DNA of 64,000 nt, taken from the NCBI RefSeq assembly GCF_004366595.1, contig NZ_SORE01000017.1, positions 1-64,000 on the forward strand, written 5' to 3'. The DNA is from Paraburkholderia rhizosphaerae (lineage in GTDB: Bacteria; Pseudomonadota; Gammaproteobacteria; Burkholderiales; Burkholderiaceae). Below the pieces are notes generated by a model, which did no database searches, was not told the origin of the DNA, and saw nothing but the letters and a program-made list of their open reading frames with translations. Below, piece by piece: positions 54,302 through 63,009 of this stretch (positions are counted from its first letter, which is position 1; the number at the start of each line of letters is the position of its first letter). A program made the translations under genes and the position numbers.

Positions 54302-55270
54302 ATGCAGGCCATTCGCGATACCACGACCAGTCAGAACCCTCGTCGCGCCAATCGCGCCGAGCCGGATCTCGAACTGGTCGCCGTGCCTCGCGACGAATCG
54401 TTCAAGGTGTGGTCGCACGGCTATCCGTATCGCACCGTGCGCTGGCACTTCCATCCCGAGTACGAAATTCACCTGATCACGGCAACCACCGGCAAATACT
54501 TCGTCGGCGATTACATCGGCAACTTCGAACCCGGCAATCTGGTGATGATGGGATCGAATCTGCCGCACAACTGGGTCAGCCATGTGCCGCACGGCGAACG
54601 CGTCGACGAACGCTGTCTGGTGCTGCAATTCGACGCCGACTTCGTCGCGCGCGCGATTGCCGCGTTTCCGGAGTTCAAACGGGTCGAGTCGCTGCTCGAT
54701 GCATCTCGTTGGGGCCTGCTGTTTTCCGCTGAAACCGGTGCGGCCGCCGCACCGATGATGCGTGAGATGCTCGGCGCACAGGGACTGCGGCGCGTCGCGC
54801 TATTTATCGAACTGTTCGACCTGCTTGCGCAACGCGGCGAACCGGTCAAGCTCGCGAGCGCCGCGTACCGGGCGGACCCCGCTCGCTACGCGGAGACGCG
54901 AATCAATCACGTGCTGTCGTATATCGACAAGAACCTGTCGCAGGAATTGCGCGAATCGGAACTGGCCGGACTGTCGGGGCAAAGTGTCAGCGCGTTCTCG
55001 CGCTATTTCCGCCGGCATACCGGCGTGCCGTTCGTTCAGTACGTGAACCGTCTGCGCATTAACTTCGCGTGCCAGTTGCTGATGTCGGGCGAACTCAGTA
55101 TTACGGACATCTGCTATCGCGTCGGCTTTAATAATTTGTCGAATTTCAATCGCCAGTTCCTGTTGCTCAAGGAGATGTCGCCGTCGCGGTGGCGCGCGTG
55201 GCAGCAGCTCAATGCGGCGAGCGCGACGGAATCGTCCAGCACCGCTCAAGAAGCGGAAGCGATCAGCTAG
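54302..55270 (+). CDS. AraC-family regulator of the ribitol operon
   Basis: A 322-residue regulator. An N-terminal cupin-like sensor (VRWHFHPEYEIHLITATTGK, GNFEPGNLVMMGSNLPHNWV) is followed by two C-terminal AraC helix-turn-helix motifs (ELAGLSGQSVSAFSRYFRRH and ITDICYRVGFNNLSNFNRQF). AGGAGG seven bases before ATG 54302 sets the start. An ATG at 54239 lacks this. It is the first gene of, or just upstream of, the ribitol importer/catabolic operon (151 bases to the binding protein), so it most likely responds to ribitol or a related pentitol. Confidence 0.85.
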   Translation: MQAIRDTTTSQNPRRANRAEPDLELVAVPRDESFKVWSHGYPYRTVRWHFHPEYEIHLITATTGKYFVGDYIGNFEPGNLVMMGSNLPHNWVSHVPHGERVDERCLVLQFDADFVARAIAAFPEFKRVESLLDASRWGLLFSAETGAAAAPMMREMLGAQGLRRVALFIELFDLLAQRGEPVKLASAAYRADPARYAETRINHVLSYIDKNLSQELRESELAGLSGQSVSAFSRYFRRHTGVPFVQYVNRLRINFACQLLMSGELSITDICYRVGFNNLSNFNRQFLLLKEMSPSRWRAWQQLNAASATESSSTAQEAEAIS

Positions 55271-55421
55271 CGTGTGTTTCCCCCGGCATACCTTGAAACG
55301 CAGTGCGCCTGGTCGTGTGCTCCAGACCGGCGCTCACCCGTAGCCCTAGTCCCTCCGATAGCCGTCACGCAGCACCCTGCTTCATGCAGACATTTTTCTA
55401 ACAATGAAATGGAGACACACG

Positions 55422-56480
55422 ATGACCCGACCATCCACCCATCTGATCCGCGCCGGCGCGCTAAGCGTCGCGCTGCTGGGCGCCACCGCGGCATTCGCCG
55501 CGCCGAGCGGCACGGTCGCGTTTTTGATGCCCGACCACGCATCGACGCGCTACGAACAGCATGACTTCCCCGGCTTCAAGGCGGAAATGGCCAAGCTGTG
55601 TCCCGATTGCAAGGTGCTCTATCAGAACGCGAACGCCGACGTCGCGCAGCAGCAGCAACAGTTCAATTCGGTGATTGCCCAAGGCGCGAAGGTGATCGTG
55701 CTGGATCCGGTCGATTCGACCGCGGCGGCGTCGCTGGTGCATATGGCGCAGGGTCAGGGCATCAAGGTCATCGCGTATGACCGGCCCGTGCCGTCCACCC
55801 CTGCCGACTACTACGTGTCTTTCGACAACGAGGAGATCGGCAAATCGATCTCGCAGTCGCTCGTGCAGCATCTGAAGGACACCGGCGTGTCGGCCAGCAA
55901 GGGCGGCGTGCTGGAAGTGAACGGCTCGCCGACCGATGCGGCCGCGGGACTGATCAAGAAGGGCATTCACGAGGGCCTGCAGGGCAGCGGCTACAAGACG
56001 CTGTCCGAGTACGACACGCCCGAGTGGGCGCCGCCGAAGGCACAGCAATGGGTAAGCGGACAGATCACCCGCTTCGGCCCGCAGATCGTCGGCGTCGTCG
56101 CGGCCAACGACGGCACGGCCGGCGGCACGATCGCGGCGTTCAAGGCGGCCGGCGTCAATCCGGTGCCGCCGGTAACCGGCAACGACGCAACGCTGGCCGG
56201 CTTGCAACTGATCATTGCCGGCGACCAGTACAACACGATCCTGAAGCCCAGCGAAATCGTCGCGGCGGCCGCCGCGAAGGTAGCTGTCGGCTTCCTGTCC
56301 GGCCAGGCGCCGAAGGGCGAAATCACGCTGTTCAAGACGCCGACCCAGCTGTTCAAGCCGGCGGTGATCACGCAGAAGAACCTGAAGACGGAAGTCGTCG
56401 ACAAGGGCATCGCGAGCGCGAAGGAGCTGTGCACCGATCGCTATGCCGAAGGCTGCAAGAAGCTGGGCATCACGAACTGA
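55422..56480 (+). CDS. Ribitol operon ABC importer, periplasmic binding protein
   Basis: A 352-residue CUT2-type binding protein with a cleaved signal (SVALLGATAAFAAP). Two-lobed Peripla_BP_4 fold: VAFLMPDHASTRYEQHDFPG, GAKVIVLDPVDSTAAASLVH, GIKVIAYDRPVPSTPADYYV, VVAANDGTAGGTIAAFKAAG. It resembles XylF-like xylose/polyol binding proteins. GGAG ten bases before ATG 55422 supports that start over ATG 55404. The downstream ribitol dehydrogenase and ribulokinase point to ribitol or another pentitol as ligand (inference from context). Confidence 0.85.
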   Translation: MTRPSTHLIRAGALSVALLGATAAFAAPSGTVAFLMPDHASTRYEQHDFPGFKAEMAKLCPDCKVLYQNANADVAQQQQQFNSVIAQGAKVIVLDPVDSTAAASLVHMAQGQGIKVIAYDRPVPSTPADYYVSFDNEEIGKSISQSLVQHLKDTGVSASKGGVLEVNGSPTDAAAGLIKKGIHEGLQGSGYKTLSEYDTPEWAPPKAQQWVSGQITRFGPQIVGVVAANDGTAGGTIAAFKAAGVNPVPPVTGNDATLAGLQLIIAGDQYNTILKPSEIVAAAAAKVAVGFLSGQAPKGEITLFKTPTQLFKPAVITQKNLKTEVVDKGIASAKELCTDRYAEGCKKLGITN

Positions 56481-56585
56481 TCCTGCTTCAGCGCGGTATT
56501 GACGCGTGTTGACGCGGTATCGGCGCGACGCAGCCGGGCACCCCGCCCCGCTGCGTCACGCCGGAGAAAAAGAGGGACCTCTCCC

Positions 56586-57413
56586 ATGACTGAGAACTCG
56601 ACCACCACCGTAGAACCCGGCGCACGATCCAGCGCGACACGCGGCGAGCTGGTGCTGAGTCTGCGCGGCGTCTCGAAGCATTTCGGCGCGGTCTCCGCGC
56701 TGACCGATATCGAGCTCGACGTGCACGCCGGCGAAGTGGTCGCGCTGGTCGGCGACAACGGCGCCGGCAAATCGACCCTCGTGAAGATTCTCGCGGGCGT
56801 GCATCAACCGAGCGCCGGCACGATTACATTTGGCGGGCGCGAAGTGACGCTGTCCGACCCGGGCACCGCGCTCGACCTCGGCATCGCAACGGTCTTCCAG
56901 GACCTCGCGCTGTGCGAAAACCTCGATGTCGTCGCGAATATCTTTCTTGGCCGCGAGCTCAGTCCGTTGCGCCTCGATGAAGTATCGATGGAAGTGCGTG
57001 CGTGGACGCTACTCAACGAGCTGTCCGCGCGCATTCCGAACGTACGCGATGTGGTCGCGTCGCTGTCCGGCGGACAACGGCAGACCGTCGCGATCGCGCG
57101 CTCGCTGTTGCTCGACCCGAAGCTGATCATGCTCGACGAACCGACCGCCGCGCTCGGCGTCGCGCAGACCGCGGAAGTGCTGAACCTGATCGAGCGCGTG
57201 CGCGATCGTGGTCACGCGGTGATCATGATCAGCCACAACATGGAAGACGTGCGCGCCGTTGCCGATCGCATCGTCGTGCTGCGCCTTGGCCGCAACAACG
57301 GCGTCTTCTACCCCGACTCGTCGAACGCGGAGCTGGTGGCCGCGATCACCGGCGCGACCGAGAACGCGGTGTCGCGTCGCGCGGGCCGCCGCCAGGCGCA
57401 ACAGGACGTCTAA
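56586..57413 (+). CDS. Ribitol operon ABC importer, single-domain ATPase
   Basis: A 275-residue ATPase with one nucleotide-binding domain: Walker A GDNGAGKS (residues 56-63), Q-loop near FQDLALC, signature SLSGGQRQTVAIARS, Walker B KLIMLDEPTAAL and switch His in ISHNMED. CUT2 sugar importers normally use a tandem ATPase of about 500 residues, as in the first importer of this window. This short form (as in fructose-type FrcA) would act as a homodimer. The signature is canonical. ATG 56586 is in frame from 56499, and the earlier start lacks support. Followed 24 bases later by the permease. Confidence 0.88.
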   Translation: MTENSTTTVEPGARSSATRGELVLSLRGVSKHFGAVSALTDIELDVHAGEVVALVGDNGAGKSTLVKILAGVHQPSAGTITFGGREVTLSDPGTALDLGIATVFQDLALCENLDVVANIFLGRELSPLRLDEVSMEVRAWTLLNELSARIPNVRDVVASLSGGQRQTVAIARSLLLDPKLIMLDEPTAALGVAQTAEVLNLIERVRDRGHAVIMISHNMEDVRAVADRIVVLRLGRNNGVFYPDSSNAELVAAITGATENAVSRRAGRRQAQQDV

Positions 57414-57437
57414 AGTCCGCTTTCAATGGGAACGATC

Positions 57438-58697
57438 ATGAGCAAGGAAACACGACACGCTCCGGAACCGTCGCCGTTGCTGGACCGCAGCGATGTCCGC
57501 GTGAAGCATGCGGCCGGCATGCGCGACACGCTCGGCGCGTTTGTCGACCGCGTGCGCTCCGGCGATCTCGGCTCGCTGCCGGTTATCGTCGGGCTGGTCA
57601 TTATCTGGACCGTGTTCACCAGCCTGAATCCGGTCTTTCTGTCCGCCAACAACCTGGTGAACCTGCTGTTCGACTGCTCGACGGTCGGCGTGATTTCGCT
57701 GGGCATCGTCTGCGTGCTGCTGGTCGGCGAAATCGACCTGTCGGTCGGCTCGATGAGCGGCTTCGCATCGGCGCTGGTCGGCACGCTATGGGTGAATGAA
57801 GGCTGGCCGGTGCTGCCGGCCATCGTGGTCGCGATCGCGGTGGGCGCGGTCATCGGCGCGATCTACGCGCTGCTGCTCAACCGCCTCGGCATGCCGAGCT
57901 TCGTATCGACGCTCGCTGGACTGCTCGCGATTCTCGGCATGCAACTGTATGTGCTGGGCACCAGCGGTTCGATCAACCTGCCATACGGGTCGACGATGGT
58001 GAACTTCGGGCAGCTGATGATCATCCCCGCGCTGGTCTCGCACATCCTCGCGCTGTTGCCCGGTGCGGCGATTCTGCTGATCGGCCTGCGCACACGCGAA
58101 CGCCGCCGCGCCGCGCGTCTGTCCGCGCCTTCGGTGACCAGCCTGCTGATGCGCAGCGCGGCAATCACCGTGTTTCTCGAGATCGTGGTCGCCTATCTGA
58201 ACCAGGGCCGCGGCGTGCCGCTGATGTTCGGTGTGTTCCTCGGTCTCGCGGTCGCGATGGACTATGCGCTGACGCGCACCCGCTGGGGCCGCTCGATGAA
58301 CGCGGTCGGCGGCAACCGGGAAGCGGCGCGACGCGCCGGCATCAAGGTCGGCGCGATCTATACGAGCGCATTCGTGCTGTGCGCGAGTCTTGCCGCGCTG
58401 GGCGGCGTGCTGACCGCCGCGCGGCTCGCATCGGCCAGCCAGCAGGCCGGCTCCGGCGACGTGAACCTGAATGCGATCGCGGCGGCGGTGATCGGCGGCA
58501 CGAGCCTGTTCGGCGGCCGCGGCAGCGCATATTCCGCGGTGCTCGGCATTATCGTGATCCAGTCGATCGCAAGCGGCCTGACGCTGCTGAATCTGTCGTC
58601 GTCGCTGCGCTTCATGATCACCGGCGCGGTGCTCGCGATCGCGGTCATCGTCGACTCGCTGGCGCGGCAGTCCCGGGTCTCGCATGGTCGCGCGTAA
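57438..58697 (+). CDS. Ribitol operon ABC importer, permease
   Basis: A 419-residue CUT2 permease with more than ten hydrophobic helices. The family core is CVLLVGEIDLSVGSMSGFAS, and the second motif VIGGTSLFGGRGSAYSAVLG. It is longer than RbsC-like permeases (about 320 residues), as in XylH-type proteins, with extra N-terminal residues (about 50) and a basic central loop (LRTRERRRAARLS). Only one permease gene is present, so the channel is probably a homodimer. The start may be ATG 57426 or 57438. The second has GGGAA upstream. Confidence 0.87.
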   Translation: MSKETRHAPEPSPLLDRSDVRVKHAAGMRDTLGAFVDRVRSGDLGSLPVIVGLVIIWTVFTSLNPVFLSANNLVNLLFDCSTVGVISLGIVCVLLVGEIDLSVGSMSGFASALVGTLWVNEGWPVLPAIVVAIAVGAVIGAIYALLLNRLGMPSFVSTLAGLLAILGMQLYVLGTSGSINLPYGSTMVNFGQLMIIPALVSHILALLPGAAILLIGLRTRERRRAARLSAPSVTSLLMRSAAITVFLEIVVAYLNQGRGVPLMFGVFLGLAVAMDYALTRTRWGRSMNAVGGNREAARRAGIKVGAIYTSAFVLCASLAALGGVLTAARLASASQQAGSGDVNLNAIAAAVIGGTSLFGGRGSAYSAVLGIIVIQSIASGLTLLNLSSSLRFMITGAVLAIAVIVDSLARQSRVSHGRA

Positions 58698-58721
58698 TTC
58701 AAGCCAACAACGGAGTCGTCA

Positions 58722-59453
58722 ATGTCAGAATCGATCAAAGGAAAAGTGGCCGCCATTACGGGGGCGGCGTCGGGCATCGGCTTCGCGTGTGCGCGCGCGC
58801 TGGTCGCACAGGGCGCGAAGGTCGTGCTGGTCGACCGTGCGCAAGACCGGCTCGAGAAATGCTGCGCGGAACTCGGGCCGAACGCACTGCCGTTGCAGCT
58901 TGATCTGCTAAAGCCATCGGACATTTCCACATTGATGCTGCCAAAAATTCTCGCGCTCGCCGGCCGCCTCGATATCTTTCATGCGAACGCCGGTGCATAT
59001 ATTGGCGGCGACGTGGTGAACGGCAATCCGGACGACTGGGACCGTATGCTGAATCTGAACATCAACGCCGCGTTCCGTTCGGTGCAGGCGGTGCTGCCGC
59101 ATATGGTCGCGCAGAAGACCGGCGACATCGTGTTCACCAGTTCGATCGCGGGTATCGTGCCGGTGGTATGGGAGCCGATCTACACCGCGTCGAAATTCGC
59201 AGTGCAGGCGTTCGTTCACACGACGCGGCGCCAGGTGGCAAAACACGGCGTGCGGGTCGGCGCAGTGGCGCCCGGCCCGGTTGTCACCGCATTGCTCGAC
59301 GACTGGCCAAAGGCAAAGATGGACGAAGCGCTCGCGTCGGGCAGCCTGATGCAGCCCGAGGAAGTCGCCGACGCCGTGCTGTTCATGTTGACGCGGTCGC
59401 GCAATGTGACGATCCGCGACATTGTGATTCTGCCCAATAGCGTCGATCTCTAA
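58722..59453 (+). CDS. rbtD: Ribitol 2-dehydrogenase (SDR)
   Basis: A 243-residue short-chain dehydrogenase oxidising ribitol to D-ribulose with NAD. It has the NAD motif ITGAASGIGFACARAL, NAG motif IFHANAGAYIGG, catalytic Ser140/141 and Tyr154-x3-Lys158 (YTASK), followed by FAVQAFVHTTRRQVAKHGVR. The run VAPGPVVTALLDDWPKAKMD and the end VILPNSVDL are, from memory, nearly those of enterobacterial RbtD, which makes the assignment unusually firm for an SDR. It lies between the importer permease (24 bases) and the kinase gene. Confidence 0.9.
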   Translation: MSESIKGKVAAITGAASGIGFACARALVAQGAKVVLVDRAQDRLEKCCAELGPNALPLQLDLLKPSDISTLMLPKILALAGRLDIFHANAGAYIGGDVVNGNPDDWDRMLNLNINAAFRSVQAVLPHMVAQKTGDIVFTSSIAGIVPVVWEPIYTASKFAVQAFVHTTRRQVAKHGVRVGAVAPGPVVTALLDDWPKAKMDEALASGSLMQPEEVADAVLFMLTRSRNVTIRDIVILPNSVDL

Positions 59454-59544
59454 TCGCTCAAGTGCAGCCGGCGCGGAGGTCCTGTTCAGATCGCTCGCGA
59501 ACCGCTTGCAAACACCCTCTATCTTTTTCGACCCGTAGCGAGCT

Positions 59545-61179
59545 ATGACTTCAGCCAACGAGACTATCCGCGCGACGCCCGGCGCGCGCTATGTGATCGG
59601 CGTCGACGTGGGCACCGGCAGTGCGCGCGCCGGCCTCTTCGATGCGGCCGGCGTGATGGTCGCGTCGGCGAAGCACGACATCACGGTTTTCCATGAAAGC
59701 GGCGCGATCGTTGAGCAGTCGAGCGGCGAAATCTGGAGCGCGATCTGTCATTCGGTGAAGGAAGCGCTGGCGCTGGCCGCGATACCGCCTGAACAGATCG
59801 CAGGCATCGGGTTCGACGCGACCTGCTCGCTCGTCGTGCTGGGCGCTGGCGGACAACCGCTACCGGTCGGTCCGTCCGAAAAGGCCGAACGCGACATCAT
59901 CGTGTGGATGGATCACCGCGCGGTCGAACAGGCGCAACGGATCAACGATACCGGTCACGATGTGCTGAAGTTCGTCGGCGGCAAGATCTCGCCCGAAATG
60001 GAGACGCCGAAACTGCTCTGGCTGCTGGAGAATCGCCCTGAAGTGTTCGCGGCAGCGTGGCAGTTTTTCGATCTGGCCGACTTTTTGACCTGGCGCGCGT
60101 CCGGCGATCTGGCGCGGTCGACCTGCACAGTCACCTGCAAATGGACCTATCTCGCGCACGAGCGGCGCTGGGACGAAAGCTACTTCCGCACCGTCGGCCT
60201 GTCCGTGCTCGCCGATGAAAGCTTTGCGCGCATTGGCCGGCGGATCGTCGAGCCGGGCACGCCGCTGGGCAACGGGCTGACCGCGAACGCGGCCGCCGAA
60301 CTCGGTTTGCGCGCGGGAACACCGGTCGCTTCCGGCGTAATCGATGCGCACGCCGGCGGGATCGGCACGGTCGGCGCCGAAGGCAACCCGGAATCGTGTC
60401 TCGCTTACGTGTTTGGTACGTCGTCGTGCACGATGACGACCACGCGCGAGCCGGTGTTCGTACCCGGCGTATGGGGACCGTATTACTCGGCGATGGTGCC
60501 CGAAGCGTGGCTCAATGAAGGCGGACAATCGGTGGCCGGCGCGGCCATCGAACGACTGCTTACGATGCACCCGGAGACCCCACGTGCGGAAATCAACGCG
60601 GAGCGCTCCGGCGAGTCGTTACCGGCGATGCTTGCCAGGCTCGCCGCACAGCGATCAAGTAGCCTGTCAGACGCGGTAAAGCTCGCTGAAGGCTTGCATG
60701 TAGTTCCGGAGTTCCTCGGCAATCGCGCGCCGTTTGCCGATCCGCATGCGCGAGCGGTGATCGCGGGCGTCGGGATGGAAACCGGCCTGGAGAGTCTGAT
60801 CGCGCTGTACATTGCCGGTGTTTGTAGCATCGGTTATGGGCTGCGGCAGATCATCGAGACGCAGGCTCAAGCCGGCGCGCCGATCGAGCAGGTGGTGATT
60901 AGCGGCGGCGCTGGACGGCTCGATCTGGTTCGTCAACTGCTTGCCGACGCCACCGGTAAGCCGGTGCTCGCGACTCAGGCGCAAGAGCCGGTGCTGCTGG
61001 GTGCGGCGATGCTGGGCAGTGTCGCGGGCGGGCTGTTCGGCGATGTGCGCTCGGCGATGACCGGGATGTCGCGCATCAGCAAGACGTATGCACCGGCCAC
61101 GGGCGACATCGCGGCGTTGCATGATGCGCGGTATCGCGCGTTTACGAAGCTACAGCGTGTCGCGAAAGAAATCCGTTAG
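59545..61179 (+). CDS. rbtK: D-ribulokinase (FGGY family)
   Basis: A 544-residue carbohydrate kinase phosphorylating D-ribulose to D-ribulose 5-phosphate. It shows the FGGY N-terminal phosphate motif GVDVGTGSARAGLFD, the family-specific IGFDATCSLVVLG, catalytic region VASGVIDAHAGGIGTVGAEG and the C-terminal adenosine site VISGGAGRLDLVRQLLADAT. These match RbtK-like D-ribulokinases rather than L-ribulo- or xylulokinases. With RbtD it completes ribitol to the pentose-phosphate pathway. 91 bases separate it from rbtD. Last gene of the operon. Confidence 0.88.
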   Translation: MTSANETIRATPGARYVIGVDVGTGSARAGLFDAAGVMVASAKHDITVFHESGAIVEQSSGEIWSAICHSVKEALALAAIPPEQIAGIGFDATCSLVVLGAGGQPLPVGPSEKAERDIIVWMDHRAVEQAQRINDTGHDVLKFVGGKISPEMETPKLLWLLENRPEVFAAAWQFFDLADFLTWRASGDLARSTCTVTCKWTYLAHERRWDESYFRTVGLSVLADESFARIGRRIVEPGTPLGNGLTANAAAELGLRAGTPVASGVIDAHAGGIGTVGAEGNPESCLAYVFGTSSCTMTTTREPVFVPGVWGPYYSAMVPEAWLNEGGQSVAGAAIERLLTMHPETPRAEINAERSGESLPAMLARLAAQRSSSLSDAVKLAEGLHVVPEFLGNRAPFADPHARAVIAGVGMETGLESLIALYIAGVCSIGYGLRQIIETQAQAGAPIEQVVISGGAGRLDLVRQLLADATGKPVLATQAQEPVLLGAAMLGSVAGGLFGDVRSAMTGMSRISKTYAPATGDIAALHDARYRAFTKLQRVAKEIR

Positions 61180-61205
61180 TTTGTCGCGACGATAAGGCTT
61201 CCCGC

Positions 61206-61673
61206 TTATTGCCCCGTCACATGCGAGTTCAAGAACGCGACGTAGCCGTTCTGCGTCTTGATGATCTTCTCCGCGCATTCGTCATAGTCCGAACCTTTCT
61301 CATCGTTGGCGCCGTACATCGCGCGGCATTGCGCGAACAGCGTCAAGGTTGCGCCGCCGCTCGTTCCTTTGGCGACACGCGTTGCCGAGAAAGCCACGTC
61401 GCCTGAACTGGACGGCACGTCGGTGTCGATCGCGAATGCGTCGGCGCGCGTGATGGATGTGTTCGAATGCAGTTCGATATACCGCTTGGTTTGCACCCAC
61501 GCGGCATCGCACTGCGCAGTGCCGCTGCAATCGACCGCGGCGTTGCGCTGCGCGGTGACGAGGTCGGCTTCGTGACGCGCGTAGCGCGCGGCCTGCGCTT
61601 CCTTGTCGGTGGAGCAGGCGGTGAGTGCAAGCGAAACGACAGCGACAAGCGCCAGGGCAGCATTCTTTTTCAC
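61206..61673 (-). CDS. Small Cys-containing lipoprotein of unknown function
   Basis: A 155-residue predicted lipoprotein. GTG 61673 gives the signal sequence KKNAALALVAVVSLALTAC with lipidated Cys20. The mature part has three further Cys pairs-like positions (VDCSGTAQCDAAW, FAQCRAMYG, YDECAEKIIK), a DUF-like periplasmic domain I cannot name. An upstream frame (to 61793) would hide the signal peptide. It converges with rbtK, 26 bases apart. Confidence 0.65.
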   Translation of the reverse strand: MKKNAALALVAVVSLALTACSTDKEAQAARYARHEADLVTAQRNAAVDCSGTAQCDAAWVQTKRYIELHSNTSITRADAFAIDTDVPSSSGDVAFSATRVAKGTSGGATLTLFAQCRAMYGANDEKGSDYDECAEKIIKTQNGYVAFLNSHVTGQ

Positions 61674-62010
61674 GGGTCGGGTCTCGGGCTCGGGTTGAGC
61701 GGGATTATAGCTGTGCGCTTCGAGTGGTCGACGATTGCGGCGGCGAAGGGATCCAAGTGCAATGGTGGATACGGCGAGGTGAAGCGTAGGCAACGTAAAA
61801 ATGCCGCTGGATTATCCAAAGGGATTTTGCGTTGGACATCGTAGCCGTCGTACGACGAACCTAGCTTGCACGGTTGATCCTGGCTCAGATGGGTCGCCCT
61901 ATACTTCGGATACCGTCATGATTTTGACGGTTCGGGCTTGGCAGCCTGATAGCGTCGAGACCAGCACGCCTGTATATGCGGGCCGTGCATTGCCTCTGTA
62001 CGTTCATTGA
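61674..62010. other. Non-coding stretch with a small hairpin
   Basis: 337 bases without a convincing gene. They hold a 17-base match to the 5' end of 16S rRNA (61874-61890) and a perfect 7-bp stem-loop, ACCGTCA-TGATTT-TGACGGT (61912-61931). Beyond these, base composition is slightly lower in GC than in neighbouring genes. Probably the far upstream part of the leader RNA at 62011-62148. Confidence 0.45.
61874..61890 (+). other. 17-base match to the 5' end of 16S rRNA
   Basis: TTGATCCTGGCTCAGAT is identical to the first conserved bases of bacterial 16S rRNA. Similarity stops at once on both sides, so this is not an rRNA gene fragment of any length. It may be chance or a remnant. Confidence 0.6.
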
Positions 62011-62148
62011 CAATGGGCGGGCCGTGGCAGGGAGACCTTCGGGGTCTGCCGGTTTGGTCTCGGCGCCGGTCTGCCAACCCTGTCATCGTGCCCGCTCACC
62101 GACTTCTTCGGTTAGTCGCGGGCTTACTCTGACAGAGGAGGACGCACA
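62011..62148 (+). ncRNA. Structured leader RNA, phage C4-antisense-like
   Basis: A GC-rich, hairpin-dense element directly before the small gene at 62149. Visible pairings: GCGGGC (62017-62022) with GCCCGC (62090-62095) and CAGGG with CCCTG inside it, enclosing AGACC-UUCGG-GGUCU and a GCCGG-type hairpin. Alternatively GCCCGC pairs with GCGGGC (62118-62123) around ACCGA-CUUCU-UCGGU. The two states exclude each other. The second ends eleven bases before the Shine-Dalgarno GAGGAGG, so a switch in translation or termination is possible. The order of stems reminds me of the C4 antisense RNA class found upstream of small phage-related genes. This is from memory. Confidence 0.5.
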
Positions 62149-62460
62149 GTGACCAACACACCTCAAGCAGTCTTGTTTTCGAAACAGCACAGAAAGCGCT
62201 ATGCGCATCTTGAGCGGTTTAGCCTCACCGCCGTTACCCATGCCGTTCGAACCAGCAATCAACTGAAGCAAATTAGCGCGATGTTGAGTGCCATTGCGCG
62301 CGACGCCGCGTCGCCGGACGAACGGAAAGCATTGCTCCAGGGAGTGACGACGCTAGCGCAAAGCTACGCGTCCGACGCGCGTATGGACATGGAGCACATG
62401 TCGATTGCCCAGATGAGGTACACGCCGCGCTGGAAAGCGTTCAAGAAGCGCGGGCGGTAA
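62149..62460 (+). CDS. Small basic protein of unknown function
   Basis: A 103-residue protein starting at GTG 62149, eight bases after a strong GAGGAGG. It is helical-looking and basic (KQHRKRYAHLERFSLTAVTH at the start, RWKAFKKRGR at the end), with a middle stretch SNQLKQISAMLSAIARDAAS. No domain recognised. The structured leader before it and the unknown partner gene after it suggest an accessory or phage-related small operon. Confidence 0.6.
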   Translation: MTNTPQAVLFSKQHRKRYAHLERFSLTAVTHAVRTSNQLKQISAMLSAIARDAASPDERKALLQGVTTLAQSYASDARMDMEHMSIAQMRYTPRWKAFKKRGR

Positions 62461-62505
62461 GGTTGAAATGGCTTGTCGGTGAAGTGAAGGGAGAAGGAAC
62501 GAATC

Positions 62506-62781
62506 ATGAGCACAAAAGCAAGCATCAAATGGCGCGACAAAACGGCGGATCAGCCCGGATTTCATCGTTATCACGATGTACTCGAAGAGCTTTTCGGTGG
62601 TGAGGACGAAACGGCGATTTATCTGCAGCTCGATGGCGTGCAGCTGCAACTTGAGACTATATGCGACGGCCATGTTTCCGTGACCATGGAGCTGCCACGG
62701 GAGACCGCACGCGTGCTCGGACTTCTTTCCGATGCAGCCGTCGAGAGTGGAAATATAGGTAGTCTGCGGCGGTCGAAGTAG
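62506..62781 (+). CDS. Small acidic protein of unknown function
   Basis: A 91-residue protein with an acidic centre (EELFGGEDETAIYLQLDGVQ) and a hydrophobic/beta-like second half (LQLETICDGHVSVTMELPRE). GGAGAAGGAACG before ATG 62506 is a good ribosome-binding site. It follows the basic 103-residue protein by 45 bases on the same strand. The opposite charges raise the possibility that they interact (inference). No domain recognised. Confidence 0.55.
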   Translation: MSTKASIKWRDKTADQPGFHRYHDVLEELFGGEDETAIYLQLDGVQLQLETICDGHVSVTMELPRETARVLGLLSDAAVESGNIGSLRRSK

Positions 62782-62976
62782 CTTCAACCTGGAGTTACCG
62801 CAGCGTGTGAGACCTGAGGTCGCACAACGCAGACTCGCTATCGAGGCGGATCGCGAATTCCGTTTTCCGCCTCGGTCGTCGTGAGACGGCAAAAGTCTCA
62901 GATAACGCGTCCCGGGATATTGAAGGCAAGTAGACAACCTGAAGGTACATAGCGGTGAGCAAAATCGACGCCCCCA

Positions 62977-63004
62977 CCAAACCCAGCTTAATGTCTGGGT
63001 TTGG
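62977..63004. terminator. 10-bp stem-loop at the end of the T6SS-linked operon
   Basis: CCAAACCCAG (62977-62986) and CTGGGTTTGG (62995-63004) pair perfectly around an 8-base loop. It lies just after the stop (63010) of the minus-strand small membrane protein gene, where a terminator is expected, but has no U-tract on that strand. It may also serve the rightward gene ending at 62781. Confidence 0.5.
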
Positions 63005-63009
63005 CGTTA

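Noticed and set aside
61874..61890. 16S rRNA gene fragment
   Set aside because: Identity is limited to 17 bases with none of the adjoining rRNA sequence.
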